From positions 62,001 through 126,000 of the forward strand of contig NZ_WVZN01000042.1 of NCBI RefSeq assembly GCF_011772445.1: a stretch of 64,000 nucleotides of DNA, given 5' to 3'. The DNA comes from Hydrogenophaga sp. GTDB taxonomy: Bacteria; Pseudomonadota; Gammaproteobacteria; Burkholderiales; Burkholderiaceae_C. Position numbers and translations under genes: made by a program. Shown one piece after another: positions 19,155 to 27,138 of this stretch (the first letter of the stretch is position 1; each line of letters opens with the position of its first letter). The notes under the pieces are model-generated. The model was not told the origin of the DNA. It searched no databases and worked only from the letters and a program-made list of their open reading frames with translations.

Positions 19155-19967
19155 TCAGGTGCCGTTGAAACGGGGACGGCGCTTGTCGTGGAAGGCTTCC
19201 ACGCCTTCACGGAAGTCGTTCGAGCTGCGCAGGCGCGAGTAGCAATGCCCTTCGAGCTCGATGGCGATCGACAGGGGCGAGTCCTCGGTGTCGTTGAGCA
19301 GCTTCTTGGCGGTACGCTGGGCCAGCGGCGAGAAGCCGCGCAGTTCGTCGACCAGCGCGTCGGTGGCGGCCTCGAGTTCGGCGTCGGGCACGCACTCGGT
19401 GGCCACGCCCCAGTCGCAGGCCTGTGGACCGGCGATGCGGCGGCTGCGCATCACGATGTCCTTGGTGCGCGTGATGCCGACCATCTTCTGCAGCCGGGCC
19501 GAGCCGCCCGAACCGGGGATCTGCCCCAGCTTCTGTTCGGGCAGCGCGTACAGCGTGGTCGGCGTGACCAGGCGGAAATCGCAAGCCAGGGAGATCTCGA
19601 AACCGACGCCGAAGCAATAGCCGCGTGCGGCAGCGATCACCGGTTTGCTGCAGCGGGCTGGTGCGGCCACGTTCCAGGCCAGCTTGCTCACGTGCTCGGG
19701 CGAGGCCTCGAGAAAGCCCTTGATGTTGCCGCCGCTGGAGAAGTGCTCGCCTTCGGCGCGCAGCACGATCACGCGCACCTCGTCGTTGGCGTCCAGCGCC
19801 TCGAAGGTGATGCGCAACTGCTCGCGCTGCGTCATCGAGATGACGTTGAACGGCGGTCGGCAGAGCACGATGTCGGCGCGCTGGCGCGCGGGGTCGATCT
19901 CGACGCGGTAGCCGTCGAACGCAGCACTCAGGGTGAGCGCGGGGTGTTTCAGGTCATTGAGTTGCAT
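19155..19967 (-). CDS. hmfE: Enoyl-CoA hydratase family; probable 2-oxoglutaroyl-CoA hydrolase (HmfE-like)
   Basis: 270-residue crotonase-superfamily enzyme. The oxyanion-hole segments (SSGGNIKGF, ARGYCFGVGFE) and both acidic positions used by crotonases (Glu in GVGFE and in LPEQKLG) are present. By itself it is only a hydratase/isomerase/hydrolase family member. Its position as fifth gene after a molybdenum-flavin-FeS dehydrogenase and an acyl-CoA ligase matches hmfE of the furfural/2-furoate pathway, whose product releases 2-oxoglutarate from its CoA ester. The symbol is by synteny and order, not by direct proof. Confidence 0.7.
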   Translation of the reverse strand: MQLNDLKHPALTLSAAFDGYRVEIDPARQRADIVLCRPPFNVISMTQREQLRITFEALDANDEVRVIVLRAEGEHFSSGGNIKGFLEASPEHVSKLAWNVAAPARCSKPVIAAARGYCFGVGFEISLACDFRLVTPTTLYALPEQKLGQIPGSGGSARLQKMVGITRTKDIVMRSRRIAGPQACDWGVATECVPDAELEAATDALVDELRGFSPLAQRTAKKLLNDTEDSPLSIAIELEGHCYSRLRSSNDFREGVEAFHDKRRPRFNGT

Positions 19968-20010
19968 GGCGTCCTTGCAGGGTGTGGGAGAAACGAAGGG
20001 GAGGCCGCCG

Positions 20011-21558
20011 TCAGGCCGGTGGCACAGCGGGCAGCCATGGGGGCGCGGCGTCGAACTCGCCGGCCACCAGCTTGCGGCGCAGCACCTTGCCCACGGGGGA
20101 TTTCGGGATCTCGCGCACGAACACGTATTCGCGCGGTCGCTTGAAGTTCACGAGATCGGAGGCGCGGCAGTGCGCGTCCAGCGATTCGGGGGCCACGTTG
20201 TCGCGCGCCTTGACAAAGGCCACCACCCGCTGACCCCAGCGCTCGTCCTTGAGTCCGGCCACCGCCACCTCGTCCACGGCGGGGTGCAGCGACAGCACGG
20301 ATTCGATGTCGACCGGCGAGATGTTCTCGCCGCCGCTGATGATCATGTCGTCCACGCGGCCGGTGACGAACAGATCGCCGTCGGCGTCGACATAGCCGGT
20401 GTCGCCGGTGAAGTACCAGCCCTCGCGCAGGCTGCGCGCATTGGCCTCGGGGCGGTTGTGGTAACCCTCGAACGCCTCGTCGCTGAGCAGATCGGCCACG
20501 ATCTGGCCTTCCTCGAGCGGTGCGGCCACCTCCTGCGGGCTCTTCGCATCGAGCCTGATCACCCGCAGGCGGGTGTTGATGCCCGCGCGGCCGGCCGACC
20601 CGGGCTTGCCCACGGCGTCCTGGTTGATCGAGAAGGTGTAGATCTCGCTGCTGCCGTAGTGATTCACGAACAGCTCCGGTCGGAAGGCCTGCTGCAGGCG
20701 CAGCAGCAGCGCGTCGTGCATGGGCGCGCCGGCGAAACCGAGCTTGCGCACGGATTGCGTGTCGGTGCGCTTGAACTCGGGGTGCGAGAGCAGGTCGTGG
20801 TAAAGCGTGGGGACGAGGTAGAGATGGCTCACGCGCTCGGCTTCGATCGCGCGCAGCGCGGCCGCGGCGTCGAAGCGGGGCATGCAGACGAAACGGCCAT
20901 CCACCAGCGCCATGGTGAGCAGCGAGCGCACGCCCATGGTGTGGTAGAGCGGCATGACGCCCAGCGTGCGTTCACCGTAGGCATAGCGGTTCTGCGCAAC
21001 GTGCGCCAGGGCGGCCACTCGCTCCGCGCGCTGCCGGCGCGGCACTCCCTTGGGTGCGCCGGTCGTGCCCGATGTGTAGAGCATGAGCGAGAGGTCTTCG
21101 GCCCGCGCCAGCGGCGTCGGGTCGGCGGGCGCGGAGAAGGCCTGCGCGAAGCCTGGGTCGTCGCTTACGATGTCTCCCGCTGCGATGCGCGCCACGGTCC
21201 GCGCAAGGGGCGACTGCGAAACCGACTCCTGCGACGCCGCCTCGTACACCAGCAGCTTCGCTCCCGAGTCGTGCAGCGCGTAATCGATCTCGTCGGATTT
21301 GGCGCGCCAGTTCAGGGGTGTCATCACCAGGCCGGCAAACTGGCAGGCCCAGTGCAACGTCGCGGCCTCGTGGCGGTTCTGCAGCACGCCAAGCACGTGA
21401 TCGCCTGGTCGCAGGCCAAAGGCCGCCAGCCCGCGCTGCACGCCACCGATCGCACGCGCCCACTCGGACCAGGTCATTCGCAACGCGCCATCCACCAGGG
21501 CAGTGGCGCTGGCCGCGCGGTCCACGCTTTGAAGAAAGGTGCGTCCGAGATCAAGCAC
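20011..21558 (-). CDS. hmfD: Acyl-CoA ligase; probable 2-furoyl-CoA synthetase (HmfD-like)
   Basis: 515-residue adenylate-forming ligase: ATP loop YTSGTTGAPKG, aromatic/adenine motif YGSSEIY, YFTGDTGYVD and the catalytic Lys in KSPVGKVLRRKL. It would activate a carboxylic acid with ATP and CoA. The GTG start at 21558 follows GGAGGT and overlaps the end of the FeS-subunit gene by eight bases. Order and neighbours match hmfD, 2-furoate to 2-furoyl-CoA. A benzoate- or other aryl-acid specificity cannot be excluded from motifs. Confidence 0.72.
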   Translation of the reverse strand: MLDLGRTFLQSVDRAASATALVDGALRMTWSEWARAIGGVQRGLAAFGLRPGDHVLGVLQNRHEAATLHWACQFAGLVMTPLNWRAKSDEIDYALHDSGAKLLVYEAASQESVSQSPLARTVARIAAGDIVSDDPGFAQAFSAPADPTPLARAEDLSLMLYTSGTTGAPKGVPRRQRAERVAALAHVAQNRYAYGERTLGVMPLYHTMGVRSLLTMALVDGRFVCMPRFDAAAALRAIEAERVSHLYLVPTLYHDLLSHPEFKRTDTQSVRKLGFAGAPMHDALLLRLQQAFRPELFVNHYGSSEIYTFSINQDAVGKPGSAGRAGINTRLRVIRLDAKSPQEVAAPLEEGQIVADLLSDEAFEGYHNRPEANARSLREGWYFTGDTGYVDADGDLFVTGRVDDMIISGGENISPVDIESVLSLHPAVDEVAVAGLKDERWGQRVVAFVKARDNVAPESLDAHCRASDLVNFKRPREYVFVREIPKSPVGKVLRRKLVAGEFDAAPPWLPAVPPA

Positions 21559-22054
21559 GGGCCACCTCCATCACGGCGTTGACGATCGGCGTGTAGCCGG
21601 TGCAGCGGCACAGGTGCCCGCTGAGCATGTCGCGCACCGCGGCCTCGTCGGGCACCTGGCCGTTGGCGCGCTGGCGCTGCAGCCAGTCGGCGCTGGACAT
21701 GAGGATGCCCGCGGTGCAGAAGCCGCACTGCAGCGCATGGTGCCGCTTGAAGGCGGCCTTGAGTGCGTCCAGCACCGCGTCGTTGCCGCCGGGGTTCTCC
21801 ACGGTATCGACCTGGCGTCCGTCCACCTGGACCGCCAGCGTCAGGCAGGCACGGGCGGCCACGCCGTCGATGCGCACCGTGCAGGCGCCGCAGACACCGT
21901 GCTCGCAGCCCACGTGGGTGCCGGTGGCGCCGAGTTCATGGCGCAGGAAATCGCTGAGCAGCAGCCGCGGTCGGGCCTGGCCGCTGCGCGCGCGGCCATT
22001 GAGGGTGAGGCGCACCGTGTGCAAGGCCTCGCGCTCGAGAACGGGGTGGTTCAT
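21551..22054 (-). CDS. hmfC: [2Fe-2S] subunit of molybdenum hydroxylase; probable 2-furoyl-CoA dehydrogenase (HmfC-like)
   Basis: 167-residue iron-sulfur subunit of the xanthine-dehydrogenase family. The plant-ferredoxin cluster is GCEHGVCGAC with a later Cys (ARACLTL), and the second helical [2Fe-2S] domain has QCGFCTAG and CRCTGYTP. It carries electrons from the molybdenum site to the FAD subunit. Start and stop both overlap neighbours (ATGA with the FAD subunit gene), so the three subunits are co-translated. Confidence 0.85.
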   Translation of the reverse strand: MNHPVLEREALHTVRLTLNGRARSGQARPRLLLSDFLRHELGATGTHVGCEHGVCGACTVRIDGVAARACLTLAVQVDGRQVDTVENPGGNDAVLDALKAAFKRHHALQCGFCTAGILMSSADWLQRQRANGQVPDEAAVRDMLSGHLCRCTGYTPIVNAVMEVARA

Positions 22055-22866
22055 GCGGGTCTCCGTGCTTGCTGGATGGCCTGTCGCGCCAGACGGCGCA
22101 GCAGGTGGCGGCGCGTGGCCGCGCTCGCGTGGGCGTCATCACGAACGTCGAGCGACCACGCGAGTTCGTTCAGCGCATCGTCGAGCGCGTCATCGGCCAA
22201 CGGCGGCAATTCGACGGCGTGCGGCCGGTCACCCAGGCCGCCCACCGCCACCCGCATGCCTTGTGCATGGGCGATCACCGCGACCGCGCACAGCGCGAAA
22301 TCGCCATGGCGGCGGGCGTGCTCCGCAAACCCGAAGGACTGACCTGCGGCGGGGCGTGGGAAACTCACCGCTTCGATGAGTTCGTCGGCCCGGCGCGCCG
22401 TGCTCAACAAGCCGGTGAAGAACGCAGCGGCGGCCAGCTGGCGGCGACCGCGCGCGCTGCACAGGTGCACCGTGCCCTGCAAGGCCACCAGGCACAGCGG
22501 CAGCTCGGCCGACGGGTCGGCGTGCGCGATGGAGCCGCACACCGTTCCGCGGTTGCGGATCTGGACGTGCGAGATGTGCGGGATGGCCAGTGCCAGCAGC
22601 GGTGGCACATCGGGATGGGCCTGCAACTGCGCTTGCGTGACGGCCGCGCCGACGCGCAATGCGCCGGGCTCCACCGCGATGGACGCCAGCTCGGCGCTGC
22701 GCGAGATGTCGATCAACAGCGCGGGCTGGGCCAGCCGCATGTTGAGCACGGCCATCAAGGACTGACCGCCGGCCAGGATGCGTGCGCCTTCGCCATGACG
22801 CTGCAACAGCTCGGCGGCGACGGAAGCGCTGTCGGCGCGCACGTAGTCGAACGCCGCGGGCTTCAT
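22051..22866 (-). CDS. hmfB: FAD subunit of molybdenum hydroxylase; probable 2-furoyl-CoA dehydrogenase (HmfB-like)
   Basis: 271-residue FAD-binding medium subunit (CoxM/CutM type). The FAD pyrophosphate-binding segment ILAGGQSLMAVLNMRLAQP and the second FAD motif RNRGTVCGSIAHADPSAELP are intact. The ATG at 22866 overlaps the stop of the large subunit gene by four bases. Its role is to pass electrons from the FeS clusters to the acceptor. Confidence 0.85.
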   Translation of the reverse strand: MKPAAFDYVRADSASVAAELLQRHGEGARILAGGQSLMAVLNMRLAQPALLIDISRSAELASIAVEPGALRVGAAVTQAQLQAHPDVPPLLALAIPHISHVQIRNRGTVCGSIAHADPSAELPLCLVALQGTVHLCSARGRRQLAAAAFFTGLLSTARRADELIEAVSFPRPAAGQSFGFAEHARRHGDFALCAVAVIAHAQGMRVAVGGLGDRPHAVELPPLADDALDDALNELAWSLDVRDDAHASAATRRHLLRRLARQAIQQARRPA

Positions 22867-25862
22867 GCCTTGACCCCCAGGCGCTGCAGCAAGCGGTGCC
22901 ACCAGGCCACCGGCGCGGCATCGCCGCCCGCGGCCTGACGCCCTAGCGATTCGAAGAGCTGCGCCACGATCACACGCGCCGCGCCCTCCAGCATGCGGCT
23001 GCCCACCATGGCCACCTTGCCACCCACCTGGGCGCGGTAGTCATAGTGCAGGCGGGTGCCTGCGGCCGTGGCTTCCAGCCGCACCAGGCCGTCGCCCGCG
23101 CCTGTGCCCAGGCTGGAGCTGCCGCGGCCGGCCAGCCGCAGCCGTTGCGGCGCCTCGATGTCGGAGAGCGTGATGCGCGCTTCGTATCGCGCCTTGATCA
23201 GACCGATGCCCACCGTCACATCGGCCCGGTAGCGGTTCTCGCCATCGGCCTGCAGTGCGTGGCAACCCGGGATGACGCGGGCCAGCGCCGCGGGGTCGAG
23301 CAGCACGGCAAAGACGCGCTCGGGCGGCGCGGCAATCTCCACCGTGCCTTGCGCGGCGAGCGACAGGCCTTCGCCCGCGGCGGCCGGCGCGGGGGCAGGC
23401 GCCTGCGGGTGGCGCGGCGCGGGTTCGGCCGTCTGCAGGTGGTGGAGCACGCGATCGGGCGTGAGCGGCAGTCGGATGTCGGCGACGTCGCGCAGCGGAC
23501 GCAGCGCATCCGCGAAGGCATTGGCGATGCAGGGCGGCGTGCTCATGTTGTTGCCCTCGCCCAGGCCTTTCGCGCCCAGCGGCGTGAAGGGGCTCGGTGT
23601 CTCCAGGTGCACGATCACCGGGTCGGGTGCCTCGCAGGTGGTCGGCATCAGGTAGTCGGCCAGCGTGCCGCTCTGGAAGCTGCCGTCGGCGCCGTAGCGG
23701 AACTCCTCCAGCAGGGCCGCGCCCAGGCCCTGCGCAAAGGCGCCCCGGATCTGGCCGTCGGCCAACGCCGGGTTGAGCAGGCGCCCGGCGTCGTGCGCCG
23801 TGATGTAGCGGTCCACACGCACCGCACCGGTATCGGGGTCGATCTCCAGGCCGCAGACGTCGAACACGAAGCCGTAGGCGGCCGAGGTGTTGACGCGGTC
23901 CTGAGGGTCGGGTGCGCGCAGGGTCTCTGGCGTCCAGAAGGCGGTCTCCCGCAGACCCGGTGTCTCGCCCGCCGGCAGCAGCGCAGGTGCCCAGTGCGGG
24001 CTGGCGGCCAGCCGCGTGAACGGCTGGGCCTGGTCCGGCTGACGGCGGTTGAAGACCTTGCCGTCCTCGAAGCCGATGTCCGCGCTGTCGCAGCCCCAGG
24101 CCGCGGCGGCGATGCGCGCCAGCTTGTCGCGCAGGCGCTGCGTAGCCAGGTGCACCGTGCCCGCCACGGCGCCCGCGAAGCGGCTGCTGTAGTTGCCCGC
24201 GGCCACGCTCCAGGCGTCCTTGGCGGTGTCGAACTCGACGTTGACCACCACCTGTGCAGGGTGCAGGCCGAGCACGTCCGCCACCACCTGGGCACACACC
24301 GTCATGTGGCCCTGGCCGGCCGGGGCGGAGGCGATGGTCACGTTGACGCCACCCAGCAGGTCGATGGCGACGGTGGCGCTGGCGATGGCGCCGTTCTTGG
24401 GCCCGGCCTTGGCGCGCTGTTCGGCCGTGAGCACGGTGCTGATGTAACCCATGTTCGACACCGACGGTTCAACGATGGCGGCCACGCCGATGCCGTAGAG
24501 CCGGCCTGCTGCCCGCGCTGCGCGCTGACGCTCGGTGAGTTGCCCGGCCTGTGCTTCGGCCATGGCCATGTGGGTCAGGCGCGCGTAGTCGCCGGAGTCG
24601 AGCACCGCGCCGGCGGCCGCGGTGTAGGGGAAGGCGTCGGCCGCCACGTAGTTGCGCAGGCGCAGCTGCACCGGGTCGATGGCCAGCTCGACCGCGATGC
24701 GGTCCATCAGCCGCTCCAGCGCGTAGTACACCTGTGGCCCACCGAAGCCACGCACCAGGCCGGTGGGGGTCTTGTTGGTCACGACCACGCGGTTGCGCAC
24801 CGCCAGGTGCTCGATGGCATAGGCGCCGGTGAGCGCGCCGTGCATGCGGTAGAAGGTGGCGGGTTCGGGCGCGCGCAGGTAGGCGCCCACCTCGTCGGCC
24901 TGGTCGTAGCGCAGCGCCAGCACGCGGCCCTCGGGCGTGACGGCGGCCTCGATGGTGGTCAGCCGCGCCGTGGCCGAGGTGGCGGCGCTCAGGTGCTCCA
25001 GGCGGTCCTCGACCCACTTCACCGGCGCACCCGCCTTGCGCGAGGCCAGGCACATCAGCACCACGTACGGGAATACCGCCTGCTTGACGCCGAAGCTGCC
25101 CCCCGAATCGCGGGGCACGCGGTGGCGCAGCTTGTTGCCCGGCACCTTCAGGGCCATGGCCATCACCGCGTGCAGCGAAAACGGCCCCATGAAGTTCGAG
25201 AGCACGTCGTAGCCCTCATCGCCAGGAAGGTGCTCGGCTATCACCACCCCGCATTCGATGGGCGAGCAGCTGTTGCGCGGGTAGTGCACGGTGGTGCGCA
25301 CCGTGCGCACGCCGGGCTGGGTGAAGGCCGCCCCGGGCTCTCCGTAGCAGAACTCGCGGTCCGACACCACGTTGCTGCCCACGGCCTCGTGCAGCGGCAG
25401 AGCGCCGTCCTGCAGCGCACGTTCGATGTCCATCACCACCGGCAGGGGCTCATACTCGACCCGCACCAGATCGAGCGCGTCCTCGGCGATGTAGCGGTCC
25501 TCGGCCACCACCACCGCCACCGGTTCACCCACGTGGCGCACGCGGTCCACGGCGAGGGCCCAGTGCTGCATCGGCTGCTTGACACCCACCACGAAGGGCT
25601 GAGCCCAGGCCTGCACGTCGGCGCCGGTGAGCACGGCGCGCACGCCGTGCAGCGCAAGTGCAGCTTGCGTGTGGATGCCGAGCAGCCGGGCGTGCGGATG
25701 GGGAGAACGCAGGACCGCCGCGTGCAGCGTGCCCGGGCGTGTGCCCAGGTCATCGGCGTAGGCGCCGCGACCGTTCAGCAGGGCATCGTCTTCCACCCGC
25801 TCCATGCGTTGGCCGACCCAGGCCTGCCGGGCGGCACCCACCAGTGAAGGTTCTGCGTGCAA
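22863..25862 (-). CDS. hmfA: Molybdenum-binding large subunit fused to a CoxG/SRPBCC domain; probable HmfA
   Basis: 999-residue catalytic subunit of the xanthine-dehydrogenase/aldehyde-oxidase family. The N-terminal region has VEDDALLNGRGAYADDLG and the usual YIAEDALDLVRVEYEPLPVV. The Mo-pterin part has LVRGFGGPQVYYALERLMDR, APAGQGHMTVCAQV and the active-site Glu region GLGEGNNMSTPP. A Pro/Ala linker leads into an extra SRPBCC domain of the CoxG type (about residues 831-999: VEIAAPPERVFAVLLDP, ALARVIPGCHAL). Normal large subunits end near 780 residues. The TTG start at 25862 is chosen because AGGAGA lies six bases upstream and because it keeps the WVGQRMERVED start. The RGFGGPQ motif excludes CO dehydrogenase. 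It should hydroxylate 2-furoyl-CoA if the pathway assignment is right. Confidence 0.78.
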   Translation of the reverse strand: MHAEPSLVGAARQAWVGQRMERVEDDALLNGRGAYADDLGTRPGTLHAAVLRSPHPHARLLGIHTQAALALHGVRAVLTGADVQAWAQPFVVGVKQPMQHWALAVDRVRHVGEPVAVVVAEDRYIAEDALDLVRVEYEPLPVVMDIERALQDGALPLHEAVGSNVVSDREFCYGEPGAAFTQPGVRTVRTTVHYPRNSCSPIECGVVIAEHLPGDEGYDVLSNFMGPFSLHAVMAMALKVPGNKLRHRVPRDSGGSFGVKQAVFPYVVLMCLASRKAGAPVKWVEDRLEHLSAATSATARLTTIEAAVTPEGRVLALRYDQADEVGAYLRAPEPATFYRMHGALTGAYAIEHLAVRNRVVVTNKTPTGLVRGFGGPQVYYALERLMDRIAVELAIDPVQLRLRNYVAADAFPYTAAAGAVLDSGDYARLTHMAMAEAQAGQLTERQRAARAAGRLYGIGVAAIVEPSVSNMGYISTVLTAEQRAKAGPKNGAIASATVAIDLLGGVNVTIASAPAGQGHMTVCAQVVADVLGLHPAQVVVNVEFDTAKDAWSVAAGNYSSRFAGAVAGTVHLATQRLRDKLARIAAAAWGCDSADIGFEDGKVFNRRQPDQAQPFTRLAASPHWAPALLPAGETPGLRETAFWTPETLRAPDPQDRVNTSAAYGFVFDVCGLEIDPDTGAVRVDRYITAHDAGRLLNPALADGQIRGAFAQGLGAALLEEFRYGADGSFQSGTLADYLMPTTCEAPDPVIVHLETPSPFTPLGAKGLGEGNNMSTPPCIANAFADALRPLRDVADIRLPLTPDRVLHHLQTAEPAPRHPQAPAPAPAAAGEGLSLAAQGTVEIAAPPERVFAVLLDPAALARVIPGCHALQADGENRYRADVTVGIGLIKARYEARITLSDIEAPQRLRLAGRGSSSLGTGAGDGLVRLEATAAGTRLHYDYRAQVGGKVAMVGSRMLEGAARVIVAQLFESLGRQAAGGDAAPVAWWHRLLQRLGVKA

Positions 25863-25982
25863 GCTTGTCTCCTGTGCCGATGTGGCGGCTGCAGTTCATG
25901 TGCAGCGCCAGTGTCAGGAGGCAGGAGGTGCGCGCGTTATCGCCAGCGTCGGGCGAATGACCGGACGATCTGCCGGCTATCC

Positions 25983-26000
25983 AAAAAGTCTGGTGACTTT
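25983..26000 (-). terminator. Short hairpin with U-run after the AraC gene
   Basis: Read on the minus strand, AAAGTC and GACTTT form a 6-bp stem with a 4-base loop and run into TTTTT, 11 bases after the regulator's stop and before the dehydrogenase gene. The stem is short; it may be a weak terminator or attenuator. Confidence 0.45.
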
Positions 26001-26010
26001 GCGGCCGCGC

Positions 26011-26889
26011 TCAGATCACGTGCGAGCGTGGGCCGGCCGGCGGCTCGAACAGGTTGACCTTGCGGCGGTAGTCGCTGGGCGTGATGCCCAGGTGCGCGCG
26101 AAAGAAGCGCGAGAAGTGGCTGGGCGCGGAGAAGCCGAGTTCGTGCGAGACATCGCCCACCGGCTCCTGGCTGTGGGTGAGCCGCTGCACCGCCGCCTCG
26201 AAACGCAGCACGTTGGCGTAAACCAGCGGCGTCACGCGCGTGTCGCGCTGGAACAGCGTGAAGAAGTGGGCGCGCGAGAGGCCGGTGGCAGCGGCCAGCC
26301 CGTCGACGTCGAGCTCGCGGGCCACGTCCTGGCGCATGAGGGCGATGGCCTGGCGGATGCGCGGGTCCATGGCCACCGGCGGTTTGCTGCGCAGCAGGCT
26401 GGCCAGATCACGCCAGCCCGAATAGCTCTCGACCACGGCGATGATGAGATTGAAGAGCAGGTCCTCGAGGCGTCCCGGGGAGACCTCATCGTCCCACCAG
26501 AGTTCGAGCACGAACTCCTCCACCATCTTGCGGGTGGCTTCGGTGAGTCGAACGCAGGGTTCGGGAAAGAAGCGCGGATGACCGGATAGTGCCAATGAGC
26601 GCTGCAGCTCGGCCAGCCAGCCGGGTTCGATGTAGAGCGCCAGGATCAGCGTGCGCGCACCGGGAGGTGCTTCGTGTTCGTAGGCGTGGTGTTCCCAGGC
26701 GTTGACGAGCACGGCGGTGTCGTCCATTAGCGGCGCCCGCTCTCCTCTCACGCTGAAGGCGCTGTCGGCACCGCCTGCCTTGATCAGGATGTGGCAATGG
26801 TGATGGGCGTGCCCCACCAGCGGTGCGTCCATGTCCAGCAGGGCAACCCTGCCGAAACGCCCCTGAAAGATCTTGATGGCTGAGGACAA
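26011..26889 (-). CDS. AraC-family regulator, likely of the furoate operon
   Basis: 292 residues: an N-terminal cupin-type sensing domain (GHAHHHCHILIKAGG, WEHHAYEHEAPPG) and a C-terminal double helix-turn-helix (LDVDGLAAATGLSRAHFFTLF; VGDVSHELGFSAPSHFSRFF, then GITPSDYR). The TTG at 26889 is preferred because AGGAG lies seven bases upstream; the longer GTG start at 26931 has no ribosome binding site. It lies 148 bases upstream of the catabolic operon on the same strand. It is the obvious candidate to respond to the pathway substrate, though no binding site was identified. Confidence 0.82.
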   Translation of the reverse strand: MSSAIKIFQGRFGRVALLDMDAPLVGHAHHHCHILIKAGGADSAFSVRGERAPLMDDTAVLVNAWEHHAYEHEAPPGARTLILALYIEPGWLAELQRSLALSGHPRFFPEPCVRLTEATRKMVEEFVLELWWDDEVSPGRLEDLLFNLIIAVVESYSGWRDLASLLRSKPPVAMDPRIRQAIALMRQDVARELDVDGLAAATGLSRAHFFTLFQRDTRVTPLVYANVLRFEAAVQRLTHSQEPVGDVSHELGFSAPSHFSRFFRAHLGITPSDYRRKVNLFEPPAGPRSHVI

Positions 26890-27138
26890 GTTCGAACTCC
26901 TGGGCCGAACGATACCGGTATCTGTGGGCACTGAACAGGTGCACGCGACAGTGCCAACCGGGTGGTTGCAGATTTGTTCTCAAACCGTCATGACTGCCCA
27001 TTCAGCAGCTTTGACGGTGGTCGAATGGCCGTTACGAGCAGAACCGGTCGTTTGGCCGGGAGAAACCACCGGCAGCACCCAGTCTGAACCAGCCCCTCGC
27101 TATACCCAGTGACACATCAGAGCGCGCCAAACCCGGTA

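Noticed and set aside
23046..25847. 933-codon open frame on the plus strand opposite the molybdenum subunit
   Set aside because: It is the antisense shadow of hmfA in GC-rich DNA: extreme His/Arg/Gly content and no domain, while the minus strand has clear motifs.
22863..25862. Aerobic CO dehydrogenase large subunit
   Set aside because: CoxG-like tail and subunit types invite it, but the active-site loop is RGFGGPQ, not the CODH form I Cys loop, and a ligase and hydratase follow.
27000..27080. Relic of a dispersed intergenic repeat in the gap before the NERD-helicase 3' end
   Set aside because: The AATGGCCG-type wording recalls repeats seen in other betaproteobacteria, but no second copy or inverted arms were found in the window.
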